From Lacticaseibacillus zhaodongensis (GTDB lineage Bacteria; Bacillota; Bacilli; Lactobacillales; Lactobacillaceae): a stretch of DNA of 64,000 nt. The translations under genes and the position numbers were made by a program. This document shows, one piece after another, positions 54,245 to 61,374 of this stretch (positions are counted from its first letter, which is position 1; each line of letters begins with the position of its first letter). The DNA lies in contig NZ_BLBG01000005.1 of the NCBI RefSeq assembly GCF_009687905.1, positions 62,001-126,000 of the forward strand. The letters run 5' to 3'. A model generated the notes under the pieces. It saw nothing but the letters and a program-made list of their open reading frames with translations. It searched no databases and was not told the DNA's origin.

Positions 54245-55948
54245 ATGAATAATCAATGGTGGCGCCAGGCGGTCATTTATCAGGTTTATCCCAAAAGCTT
54301 TCAGGACACTAATGGCGACGGTATTGGCGATTTGCAAGGAATCATTGAACATTTGCCGTACATTAAGCGTTTAGGTGCAGATGCTGTTTGGCTCAGCCCG
54401 GTCTACTGTTCGCCACAGGTTGATAATGGTTACGATATCGCGGACTATCGGCACGTTGACCCCATGTTTGGTTCAGATGCTGATATGGATGAGTTAATTA
54501 AGCAGGCACATCACCTTGGATTGAAAATTATCATGGACCTTGTTGCCAACCACACTTCAGATCAGCACGCTTGGTTCAAGCAAAGTCGGCAATCAAAGGA
54601 TAATCCGTACTCGGATTACTACATTTGGCGCGATCCAGCACCAGATGGTGGAGTCCCGAATAATTGGGGATCGAGTTTTGGCGGCTCAGCATGGACATTT
54701 GATGATACACGTGGTCAGTACTACTTGCATTACTATTCTCCGCAACAGCCGGACTTAAACTGGGAGAATCCCAAGGTTAGACAGGCGGTATACGACATCA
54801 TGCGCTACTGGGTTGTCAAAGGTGTTGATGGCTGGCGGCTTGATGTAATTACGTCAATCTCAAAAGATCAGCAATTCTGCGACCGGCCCAACCCTAAGCA
54901 CCTGCCGTATGTATCCTCTGGCCAAAATAATGGACCCCGAATGCATGAGTTTATTGCTGAGATGAATCGGGAGGTATTTACGCCGCTCAATCAATTGAGC
55001 ATTGGGGAGGCCCCAGATTCTTCCAGTGAAAATGTGCTTGCGTTGGTTGCACCTGATCAGCATGAGCTGAATATGGTCATCCCTTTTGAGCACATGAAGA
55101 GTGATGTTGTCCCAGGTGGTAACGGCCATTTTGACCTGCAGCCACTAGACGTTGTTTATCTGAAGGGTGTTTTGAGCCGTTGGCAAGAGACATTAGCCTC
55201 GGTAAATGCCGGTAGTGCGTTGTACTTCGAAAACCATGATCGGGCGCGAATTCCTTCTCGTTGGGGCGATGATGGGAAGTATCGGTATCAAAGTGCGACA
55301 GCATTTGCGACTGCTCTTCATGGGTTACGGGGGACCCCGTTCGTTTATCAAGGTGAAGAGATTGGTTTAACCAATACCAAACTGAAACTAGAGGATTATG
55401 AAGATGTTGAGACTAAAGGCGCATATCATAAGCTGGTTGAAGAACAGAAAGTAATGACTAAGTCTCAATTCGTTGAAGCTGCTAATAAGGTCAGTCGCGA
55501 CCATGCACGAATGCCAATTCCGTGGAATGGTGGTGAGCAGGGTGGTTTTACTACCGGAAAACCGTGGTTTGCGCTGAACCCATCATTTCCGCAGATTAAT
55601 GTTCGGAATGATTTGGAATCCAAACAGTCAGTGTTTGAATACTATCAGCGCTTGATCAAGCTACGGCATGAGTTGGGAGTGCTCACCGATGGGGCCTATG
55701 AATTGATTGCCCCTGAGGATCCGCATGTCTTTGGATATTGGCGGATCGACACTAATCAACGGTTACTTGTTATTGCAAACTTAAGTGCACATGAGCAATC
55801 AATCACGCCGTATTCGCAAGCTGCTGAAGAAACTTGCAAGATAATAATCACTAACTATGCGGATCGTCGGTCGCTCAAAGAACCATTGCGTCCATACGAA
55901 GCGATGATTGTTGGGGTTGCCAATCGTTCATCATCTCGCAATAGCTAA
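54245..55948 (+). CDS. GH13 alpha-glucosidase (oligo-1,6-glucosidase type)
   Basis: A 567-residue cytoplasmic enzyme of GH13, probably subfamily 31. Catalytic residues are visible: nucleophile in DGWRLDVITSI, acid/base in LSIGEAPDSS, stabiliser in YFENHDRARIPSR; the calcium-type NGDGIGDLQGI loop is near the start. It follows scrA by 13 bases with AGGAAGG, so the two are co-expressed. It may act on isomaltose-like or sucrose-isomer phosphates. Trehalose-6-phosphate hydrolase is a close relative and cannot be excluded. Confidence 0.87.
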   Translation: MNNQWWRQAVIYQVYPKSFQDTNGDGIGDLQGIIEHLPYIKRLGADAVWLSPVYCSPQVDNGYDIADYRHVDPMFGSDADMDELIKQAHHLGLKIIMDLVANHTSDQHAWFKQSRQSKDNPYSDYYIWRDPAPDGGVPNNWGSSFGGSAWTFDDTRGQYYLHYYSPQQPDLNWENPKVRQAVYDIMRYWVVKGVDGWRLDVITSISKDQQFCDRPNPKHLPYVSSGQNNGPRMHEFIAEMNREVFTPLNQLSIGEAPDSSSENVLALVAPDQHELNMVIPFEHMKSDVVPGGNGHFDLQPLDVVYLKGVLSRWQETLASVNAGSALYFENHDRARIPSRWGDDGKYRYQSATAFATALHGLRGTPFVYQGEEIGLTNTKLKLEDYEDVETKGAYHKLVEEQKVMTKSQFVEAANKVSRDHARMPIPWNGGEQGGFTTGKPWFALNPSFPQINVRNDLESKQSVFEYYQRLIKLRHELGVLTDGAYELIAPEDPHVFGYWRIDTNQRLLVIANLSAHEQSITPYSQAAEETCKIIITNYADRRSLKEPLRPYEAMIVGVANRSSSRNS

Positions 55949-55959
55949 GAATCAATAGC

Positions 55960-55988
55960 AAAAGGTACGTCAGATGGCGTCCCTTTTG
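55960..55988 (+). terminator. terminator after the alpha-glucosidase gene
   Basis: AAAAGG-ACG pairs with CGT-CCTTTT and is followed by GTTT. Confidence 0.6.
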
Positions 55989-56015
55989 TTTATCTACATG
56001 GTTTTACACAAAAAA

Positions 56016-56063
56016 TCCGGCCAGCTTCTCAATCAATACGAGAAGTTGGTCGGATCATTTTTT
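56016..56063. terminator. bidirectional terminator
   Basis: ATCCGGCCAGCTTCTC pairs with GAGAAGTTGGTCGGAT, with AAAAA on the left and TTTTTT on the right. It resembles the 46504-46548 hairpin. Confidence 0.8.
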
Positions 56064-56082
56064 GGCTATTTTGAAATTCAGA

Positions 56083-56454
56083 TTACCGTGCCCATACAAG
56101 GCGGTTAACGGTTTCGCTGAGGCAGGTCTGCAGAACGATCTGTTCACCCTGGTTAGGGTTAACAATCTGCTTGTAGACGGACGTCTTGGTACCGTTGATG
56201 TAGCCCTGGTCAGTAACGTTTTTGACTTCGGTAACGTGGTAAACACGAACCCGGCCGTTAACGTCGTGGACAGTAACTTTGGAGCCCTTCTTGAGGTTGA
56301 CGATCTTACCGAATGAAGTGTTGTTGTGGCCAATCATGTGTGTTGATTGGTTATCAGTCGTGAAAAGAGTGGTCTGGCCGCCCCAGGTCTGCGCAACGTT
56401 TGCGTGAGGTGCTGATTTGACAGACATGTTGCCTTTAACAACTGGAACGGTCAC
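56083..56454 (-). CDS. sortase-like domain protein, 5' end unclear
   Basis: The 123 residues read as the C-terminal part of a sortase fold. A histidine lies in HMIGHNNTSFG, the cysteine in QIVLQTCLSETVNR and the arginine two to three residues on. A GTG at 56454 has no ribosome site. The frame stays open upstream (SKKVVRSAISLAGVTVP) with no good start codon before the gene would need a signal peptide. It is either an unusual start or a 5'-degraded gene. It would be a candidate transpeptidase, but not a normal housekeeping SrtA. Confidence 0.5.
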   Translation of the reverse strand: MTVPVVKGNMSVKSAPHANVAQTWGGQTTLFTTDNQSTHMIGHNNTSFGKIVNLKKGSKVTVHDVNGRVRVYHVTEVKNVTDQGYINGTKTSVYKQIVNPNQGEQIVLQTCLSETVNRLVWAR

Positions 56455-56648
56455 ACCGGCGAGGGAAATCGCGCTGCGAACTACTTTTTTGGAGAAAGCG
56501 GAAACGGTCCGAGTATCAGCTGCTAAGCGGTAGCTGGAACGATGAAGAAACCAAAATCCACAACAGCGGTTGATTTAGGGGGAGAGAGCGAACACTGCGG
56601 CACATGTTATAGTAGCAAGCGATAACTGCAAGCGAATTCTTTACCAAA

Positions 56649-56683
56649 TGTTTATCGATTATCGATAAACATCCTGCTATACT
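56649..56683 (+). promoter_or_regulatory. palindromic operator and -10 box
   Basis: TGTTTATCGA (56649-56658) and its complement (56662-56671) form a perfect 10-bp inverted repeat around TTA. TATACT (56678-56683) lies just after. It probably controls the DUF2975/HTH pair, perhaps by the HTH protein itself. Confidence 0.6.
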
Positions 56684-56714
56684 CAAAGCATCAAAACGAA
56701 ACGAGGTGCGCGTA

Positions 56715-57191
56715 ATGCGTATACGAACACTGTTCCTGCAATTATGTTTGCTTGTTGCCGTCCTGATTGACCTGGCACTGGCCATCTTTGCTTTCTGGCC
56801 CCTGACTGGCAAAATGTACACGATCTACAAGAACCTGGCAACCGCCCTCCTGACCGGGGTGGGGCTGTACATCATCGTGGTGGCCTTTGCGTTTTCCTGT
56901 TTCATCGGCTGGCAGCTGTTGCGGACGATTGGGCAGCAGTTGGCCTTTTCGGAACGCGCGGTGCAGCTGCTTCGGCGGCTGAAGTGGGGCGTGGGCGTCA
57001 TTGTTGCGGCCATGCTGCTGATGCTGCCGCAGGTGTACGTCATTGCCCAGAGTGAGGATGCACCGGGGACCATCTTCTTCTTCGGTATCTTCATGATGGT
57101 GCCCGCGGTGATCACCGTCTTCTTGGCAATTTTGCAGCGGCTCTGGCAGGCGGCGCTGGATTACAAGACCGACAGCGATTTGACCGTTTAG
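56715..57191 (+). CDS. DUF2975 membrane protein
   Basis: A 158-residue protein with four predicted helices (VAVLIDLALAIFAFW, GVGLYIIVVAFAFSCFIGW, GVIVAAMLLMLPQVYV, FFFGIFMMVPAVITVFLAIL). ISFSERAVQ-like QLAFSERAVQLLRRLKW between helices 2 and 3 fits DUF2975. It is followed by an HTH gene, the arrangement usual for this family. GAGGTGCGCGTA precedes the ATG. Function unknown. Confidence 0.8.
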   Translation: MRIRTLFLQLCLLVAVLIDLALAIFAFWPLTGKMYTIYKNLATALLTGVGLYIIVVAFAFSCFIGWQLLRTIGQQLAFSERAVQLLRRLKWGVGVIVAAMLLMLPQVYVIAQSEDAPGTIFFFGIFMMVPAVITVFLAILQRLWQAALDYKTDSDLTV

Positions 57192-57200
57192 GAGGCCGTG

Positions 57201-57413
57201 ATGATACAGGTAAACCTTGATGCGATTCTCAAAGACCGCGGAATGACGCTGACCCAGCTGGCCGACGCGGTGGGGATGACGCTCGCCAACTTGTCCATCC
57301 TCAAAACGGGCAAGGCGCGTGCCATCCGCTTCTCAACACTGGCTGAGATCTGTCAGGTGCTGGATTGCCAGCCGGGCGATTTGCTGGTGTACAAGGCGGA
57401 CGTAGCGCAGTAA
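57201..57413 (+). CDS. Xre-family HTH regulator, YozG-like
   Basis: A 70-residue protein that is almost only a helix-turn-helix (LAKDRGMTLTQLADAVGMTLANLSILKTGKA-like, ending CQVLDCQPGDLLVYK). It starts 9 bases after the DUF2975 gene behind AGGAGG. Such pairs form small autoregulated operons; the membrane protein may modulate the regulator. Confidence 0.87.
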   Translation: MIQVNLDAILKDRGMTLTQLADAVGMTLANLSILKTGKARAIRFSTLAEICQVLDCQPGDLLVYKADVAQ

Positions 57414-57457
57414 AGTGAAGTTACTGTTAGTCCGTTTTGCCTAGAGGAGATTGCATA

Positions 57458-57949
57458 ATGCAAAAGAAGCGTGGGCAGCGTATTCGCGGCCGGCTGCTAC
57501 GGATGGTTCTGATCATCGCAGTAGCTGCTGCTGTTATTCTGGGTATCCACCAGTTGACCGCGCGGCCGCCAATTCCAAACGAATTATTCGAGCAATCCTA
57601 CATTGACCACCGCAGTGCGACGGGTCAGGCCCACGGTACGGCAACGCGGCCGTATTTGGGCGTGCGCGTGCAGTTCGAGAAGAACTACATCACCGTGCAG
57701 CGTAACGGTATTTATGGCGCGGAACAAACCGCCGGCAAGCCCCTGGCCTTCATTGCCAAGCGGGTGGGCAAAACGAACCCGTTGGCGGCGTGCGTGGCCA
57801 AAAGTCCGCGCGTGAATGTGCACGTCCGTTCCACCCGCCGCTTGGGTAAAAACAAGTATGAAATCAAACTGATGTCTGGCGCCACGCTGCATTTTGCCGG
57901 AACCAAGCACTTCACGGTGCGCGGAGTGCAGTACGATTTACTGCCATAG
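57458..57949 (+). CDS. hypothetical membrane-anchored protein
   Basis: A 163-residue protein with a basic N-terminus (MQKKRGQRIRGRLLR), one hydrophobic helix (MVLIIAVAAAVILGIHQL) and an extracellular, basic, probably beta-rich domain. No known motif. GAGGAG lies before the ATG at 57458. It has its own terminator. Confidence 0.7.
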   Translation: MQKKRGQRIRGRLLRMVLIIAVAAAVILGIHQLTARPPIPNELFEQSYIDHRSATGQAHGTATRPYLGVRVQFEKNYITVQRNGIYGAEQTAGKPLAFIAKRVGKTNPLAACVAKSPRVNVHVRSTRRLGKNKYEIKLMSGATLHFAGTKHFTVRGVQYDLLP

Positions 57950-57959
57950 ATTGTGATAT

Positions 57960-57986
57960 TAGCTCACGGGAAACGTGGGCTTTTTT
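57960..57986 (+). terminator. terminator
   Basis: GCTCACG pairs with CGTGGGC, followed by seven T. Confidence 0.85.
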
Positions 57987-58041
57987 TATGCAAAGCGCTA
58001 CAATTAACGGCAATAACTACATCTCTGAGGGGGAATCATTC

Positions 58042-58563
58042 ATGGCATTGATCTACATGCGCTTGGCGCAAATGGAGGACTTGGACGCAATCTGGACGAT
58101 CATTCAGGAGGCAAAGCAACTATTGGCTTCGGAAAACAGTCCGCAGTGGCAGGACGGCTACCCCACCAAGGCCAAAATGGAGGCGGATATCACGGCCGGC
58201 GTGGCCCACGTCCTGATTGTGGATGGTGAAATTGCCGGGACCGCCAGCGTGATCATTGGCAACGAGCCGACCTATGACGTGATTCATGATGGTGAGTGGG
58301 CGGAACCATTCGCTGATTACGCGACCATTCACCGCATCGCCATCGCCAGTGGGCACCGCGGCCAACACCTAGCTAAGTTCTTCTTCAGCAACATCATTAG
58401 CGAGCTCTACTTGCGCGGGATTCACAACGTGCGCCTGGACACGCACCGCATCAACAAGGCCATGCAGCACCTGGCCACCGAGTTTGGCTTCACCAAGCGC
58501 GGCATCATCATGATCGACCACGGTGAAGACCGGGAGCGGTTTGCCTACGAATTAAATATGTGA
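58042..58563 (+). CDS. GNAT-family N-acetyltransferase
   Basis: A 173-residue acetyltransferase. It begins MALIYMRLAQMEDLDAIWTII, and the acetyl-CoA region reads IHRIAIASGHRGQHLAKFFF (R/Q-x-x-G-x-G/A-like), followed by VRLDTHRINKAMQHLATEFGF. GAGGGGG precedes the ATG at 58042; an earlier in-frame ATG at 57988 falls beside the upstream terminator. Substrate unknown. Confidence 0.88.
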   Translation: MALIYMRLAQMEDLDAIWTIIQEAKQLLASENSPQWQDGYPTKAKMEADITAGVAHVLIVDGEIAGTASVIIGNEPTYDVIHDGEWAEPFADYATIHRIAIASGHRGQHLAKFFFSNIISELYLRGIHNVRLDTHRINKAMQHLATEFGFTKRGIIMIDHGEDRERFAYELNM

Positions 58564-58566
58564 AAC

Positions 58567-58599
58567 AAAGCCGTCTGTGGATAAGCAGGCGGCTTTTTG
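58567..58599 (+). terminator. terminator after the GNAT gene
   Basis: AAGCCGTCTG pairs with CAGGCGGCTT and is followed by TTTG. Its loop contains the DnaA-box sequence TGTGGATAA. Confidence 0.8.
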
Positions 58600-58698
58600 C
58601 ACCCAATCATTAGTTTGTCCACAAGCACTTGTGGACAGTGGGCATAAGTCGCCTAAATAAGTGGCAAAAGTATGTTCGCTGTGGACATATGTGGATAA
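58576..58698. other. cluster of DnaA-box-like sequences
   Basis: Two perfect copies of TGTGGATAA (complement of TTATCCACA) lie at 58576-58584 and 58690-58698. TTGTCCACA (one mismatch) is at 58615-58623, and TGTGGACAG and TGTGGACAT (two mismatches) at 58630-58638 and 58680-58688. The middle boxes lie in a palindrome TGTCCACAAG-CA-CTTGTGGACA. No dnaA, dnaN or other origin gene is near. Confidence 0.6.
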
Positions 58699-58809
58699 GT
58701 CCCCGTGAAACAGGACAAAATCTGGCTAAATCAGCGGAATTTTGCTGCTGAAATCAAAATTTGACCTTTTAGCTGCATGGTTGCCGTAATTTTGTGATAT
58801 TACATCTAT

Positions 58810-58848
58810 ATGGAAACGCTTGCAATTAGATGGGGGCCGTTACATAAT
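58810..58848 (+). promoter_or_regulatory. promoter with a perfect cre site
   Basis: ATGGAAACGCTTGCA (58810-58824) matches the cre consensus at every defined position. Its end forms the -35 TTGCAA (58820-58825); a 17-base spacer leads to CATAAT (58843-58848). Confidence 0.7.
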
Positions 58849-58957
58849 TTAGGCGGACAGGGAAGCAGAGTAAGTCCGTTTTGAGCGCCACCACACCGCA
58901 GCATTAGCCAATGCCTGAACCAAAGACCGTGTGGCAACGCCCCCAGGAGGAAAGATT

Positions 58958-59176
58958 ATGAGCTACGCAGCAATGTTTTTGGGTTTGGCTTTAGTTATCA
59001 TCGCGGTGTTTGAGTTCCGCAAGGCGTACAGTTATACACACATGTTGAACACTAATGGTGGCAGCGGTATGGCGATGTCTGCCAGCATGGAGAGTGTGTG
59101 CGGGTATGCGTGCGCGGCAATCATGCTGATCGGCGGCATCGCGGTCATGTCAATCGAGTTCATGAATAACCTGTAA
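58958..59176 (+). CDS. small two-helix membrane protein
   Basis: A 72-residue protein with one helix at the N-terminus (AAMFLGLALVIIAVFEF), a polar Met/Ser/Gly-rich loop and a second helix (GYACAAIMLIGGIAVMSI). CAGGAGG precedes the ATG at 58958. The promoter carries a perfect cre site, so expression should depend on carbon source. No known family. Confidence 0.7.
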   Translation: MSYAAMFLGLALVIIAVFEFRKAYSYTHMLNTNGGSGMAMSASMESVCGYACAAIMLIGGIAVMSIEFMNNL

Positions 59177-59221
59177 TGCACGATGAAGATTGACTAGGCA
59201 ACGAACGACATGAATATCGGG

Positions 59222-59250
59222 TAGGCGTCCTCAGGGGGATGCCTATTTTT
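59222..59250 (+). terminator. terminator
   Basis: TAGGCGTCC pairs with GGATGCCTA, followed by TTTTT. Confidence 0.8.
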
Positions 59251-59305
59251 CTTGGGTCACGTCTCGCTAACTGCAAAATTTTAGTGGGTGTGCTGTAAGC
59301 CCGCG

Positions 59306-59541
59306 GGGAGGGGCGCCGCTGCTCCGCGTCGCAAATACTTTCGCGTGGAACAGCCCGGGGCCGGCTCCCGCCAAACTCCGTGCTTTGCACTCCGTGTGGC
59401 TCCCGCCTAATTTTGGGGCCGCCCTCACTTCGTTCAGTTGCGGTCCCAAAATCACCCCCAGTTGATAAGCAGAAGTCCGCTGCTTATCAACTGTTTGGGC
59501 TTTACGCGGTATTTGCTACGCTACGCAGCGGCGCCCCTCCC
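59306..59541. repeat. inverted-repeat element C with internal hairpins
   Basis: GGGAGGGGCGCCGCTGC (59306-59322) and its exact complement (59525-59541) close a 236-bp element. GCAAATAC/GTATTTGC (59331-59338, 59509-59516) extends the stem. Inside are a perfect 14-bp hairpin CAGTTGATAAGCAG (59459-59493), a hairpin TTTTGGGGCCGC/GCGGTCCCAAAA (59411-59451) and direct repeats of GGCTCCCGCC (59363, 59398). No coding capacity. Confidence 0.75.
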
Positions 59542-59698
59542 GGCTACATTGGTTTCCATGAGATAGGTAGCTTACAATGGAACGAATCGCACGCGCAACT
59601 GTGATCCAGCTTAATAGCTTTCGAAACTTTCCCGGAGCAATTTGAATTCAACAACTATCGCCAGTTACAACGTGCAAATCTATAAACTGTCATAACAG

Positions 59699-59930
59699 GC
59701 TTAGGACATATTTTTACAAACGCGCAATATGTCGCAAAAAGTCAAGCGGGACAAGGTGTCCAGCGATTGCTAAAAATATGGCTTGCTACAATGTTCACAA
59801 GTTCACCGAAATTACCGAACTATTCAGTATTTCGACTTAAACTACGATTCATATTTTGATTGTTCCTGTAAAGCCTGTTATATCAGCGGATTGGGCCGCT
59901 TTTGCGCATATTTGTAAATATGTCCTAAGC
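59699..59930. repeat. inverted-repeat element D, MITE-like
   Basis: GCTTAGGACATATTTTTACAAA-type sequence (59699-59720) is repeated in inverted form, two bases shorter, at 59911-59930. TAACAGGC (59693-59700) also has its complement GCCTGTTA at 59874-59881. The interior is AT-rich without an open frame. The layout suggests a small non-autonomous element, but no target duplication was established. Confidence 0.5.
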
Positions 59931-60086
59931 GAGTTTTCAGCTTATTGGTGCAGCCCTGTTTTGTGTCAGACTATTGATCGGCTGTTATAGCCGATGGTAA
60001 TTCTGTAAGTAAGCTGTGTCGTTGTTAGTCGCCGCAATCTCATCTGTGTTGAGTTATGTGAGTGTCAAATGAGAGCATCTCTGTAG

Positions 60087-60385
60087 GGCGGCGAACGCCT
60101 TTTCCGGGAGCGGAACTGGCGGTAGTGACCATGCTGAAACGATAAAGAAGAACGGTATTCTTGCGGTCTATGCAAGGGTACCGTTCTTCTTTATCGGGGA
60201 TAGTGGAGAGACCGCCTAGTAAGATTAATGTAGTGCTGAGAGTTTACCGATGGTGTTGCGAAAGCACGGGCGGGCTCGGAACTAAGGCGGAAGACTTGGC
60301 GCTTTTTGCCAAGCCTGGAGCCGTGCCCCAGCATGCCTGTCTGTCACTACCGCCAGTGAAGCGGACGGAAAATGCGCTCGTCGCC
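60087..60385 (-). repeat. structured inverted-repeat element, copy B
   Basis: Same layout as copy A, opposite orientation. ACTGGCGGTAGTGAC (60115-60129) pairs exactly with 60343-60357; CATGCTG (60130-60136) with 60329-60335; the outer GGCGGCGAACGC (60087-60098) with 60374-60385 except two positions. An internal perfect 18-bp hairpin spans 60140-60157 and 60179-60196. The loop-side sequence at 60191-60220, read on the minus strand, contains ACTAGGCGGTCTCTCC and TCCCCGATAA as in copy A. Confidence 0.8.
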
Positions 60386-60440
60386 CGGAAGCAAACGTCA
60401 GCAGCTGCGCCCCTCCCGGCGGCCAGAACTATCCAAACGC

Positions 60441-60475
60441 AAAAAGTACCCTGATTCCACATACTGGAGTCAGGG
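60441..60475 (-). terminator. metEF terminator
   Basis: CCCTGA-TCC pairs with GGA-TCAGGG; on the minus strand TACTTTTTG follows. Confidence 0.75.
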
Positions 60476-60498
60476 CGCTTTGCTTTAACGGTCTAGGT

Positions 60499-61374
60499 TT
60501 AGCTACGAATAATGTTCCGCGTTGCTTCGATGATGCGCCCAGCCACTGTCGGGTTGTCCATCGTGTACAGGTGGATGCCATCAACGCCATGCGCCATCAA
60601 GTCGACAATCTGCTCGATGGCGTACGCAATCCCTGCATCGCGCAGGGCGTCGGGTTTGTCGGCGAACTTGTCGAGGATGTTCGACAGCTTGGCCGGCAGC
60701 TCCACACCGGACATCGCGCGCATGCGCTCCGCCTGCTTGGTGGACATGATCGGCATGATGCCGGCTTCGATCGGCACGTCGATGCCGGCGAAGCGGCAGC
60801 GGTCGACGAACTTGTAGAAGGCTTCGTTGTCGAAGAACAGCTGCGAGATGAGCTCGCTGGTGCCGGCGTCGACCTTGGTCTTCAGGTGGCGGATGTCACT
60901 GAGGGCGTCCGGGGATTCTGGATGGCCTTCGGGGTAGCAGGCACCCAAAATGTTGAAGTCGCCGTGCTGCTTGATGTAGGCCACCAAGTCACTGGCGTAG
61001 TGGAAGTCGTCGCTGTAACGGCCACCTTCGGGAATATCACCGCGCAGGGCCAGAATGTTCTGGATGCCTGCGTCCTTGGCGCGGGCCAAGAAGTCGTCGA
61101 CGGCGGCGCGGTCAAGGCGGGCGGCTGGCAAGTGGACAACGGATTCGGTGTGGTAGCGGTCCTTGATCATGCTGGCGATTTGGATGGTCGCCTTTGCGGG
61201 GTTACTACCACCGCCGCGGTAGGTGACGGAGACAAAATCGGGCTGAACTTCTTGAATCACGTCCATGGTCTCGCAGACGCGCTTTTCGGCACCGTCATTG
61301 TCAATGTTGCGGGGCGGGAAAACCTCAAAGGAGAAGACGGGTTTGTCCTGCCGGAAGAAATCACTTGTTTTCAT
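60499..61374 (-). CDS. metF: methylenetetrahydrofolate reductase
   Basis: MetF reduces 5,10-methylene-THF to 5-methyl-THF, the methyl donor for MetE. The 291-residue FAD enzyme has [10 protein letters not shown] near the start, [21 protein letters not shown] and a TIM-barrel pattern to the end ([13 protein letters not shown]). The ATG at 61374 lies inside the last codons of metE (14-base overlap) with GAGGAAC upstream, so translation is coupled. Confidence 0.94.
   Translation of the reverse strand: MKTSDFFRQDKPVFSFEVFPPRNIDNDGAEKRVCETMDVIQEVQPDFVSVTYRGGGSNPAKATIQIASMIKDRYHTESVVHLPAARLDRAAVDDFLARAKDAGIQNILALRGDIPEGGRYSDDFHYASDLVAYIKQHGDFNILGACYPEGHPESPDALSDIRHLKTKVDAGTSELISQLFFDNEAFYKFVDRCRFAGIDVPIEAGIMPIMSTKQAERMRAMSGVELPAKLSNILDKFADKPDALRDAGIAYAIEQIVDLMAHGVDGIHLYTMDNPTVAGRIIEATRNIIRS

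Noticed and set aside
60161-60454. A 97-codon frame in the 60-kb intergenic region
   Set aside because: It lies over structured element B and is explained by the inverted repeats.
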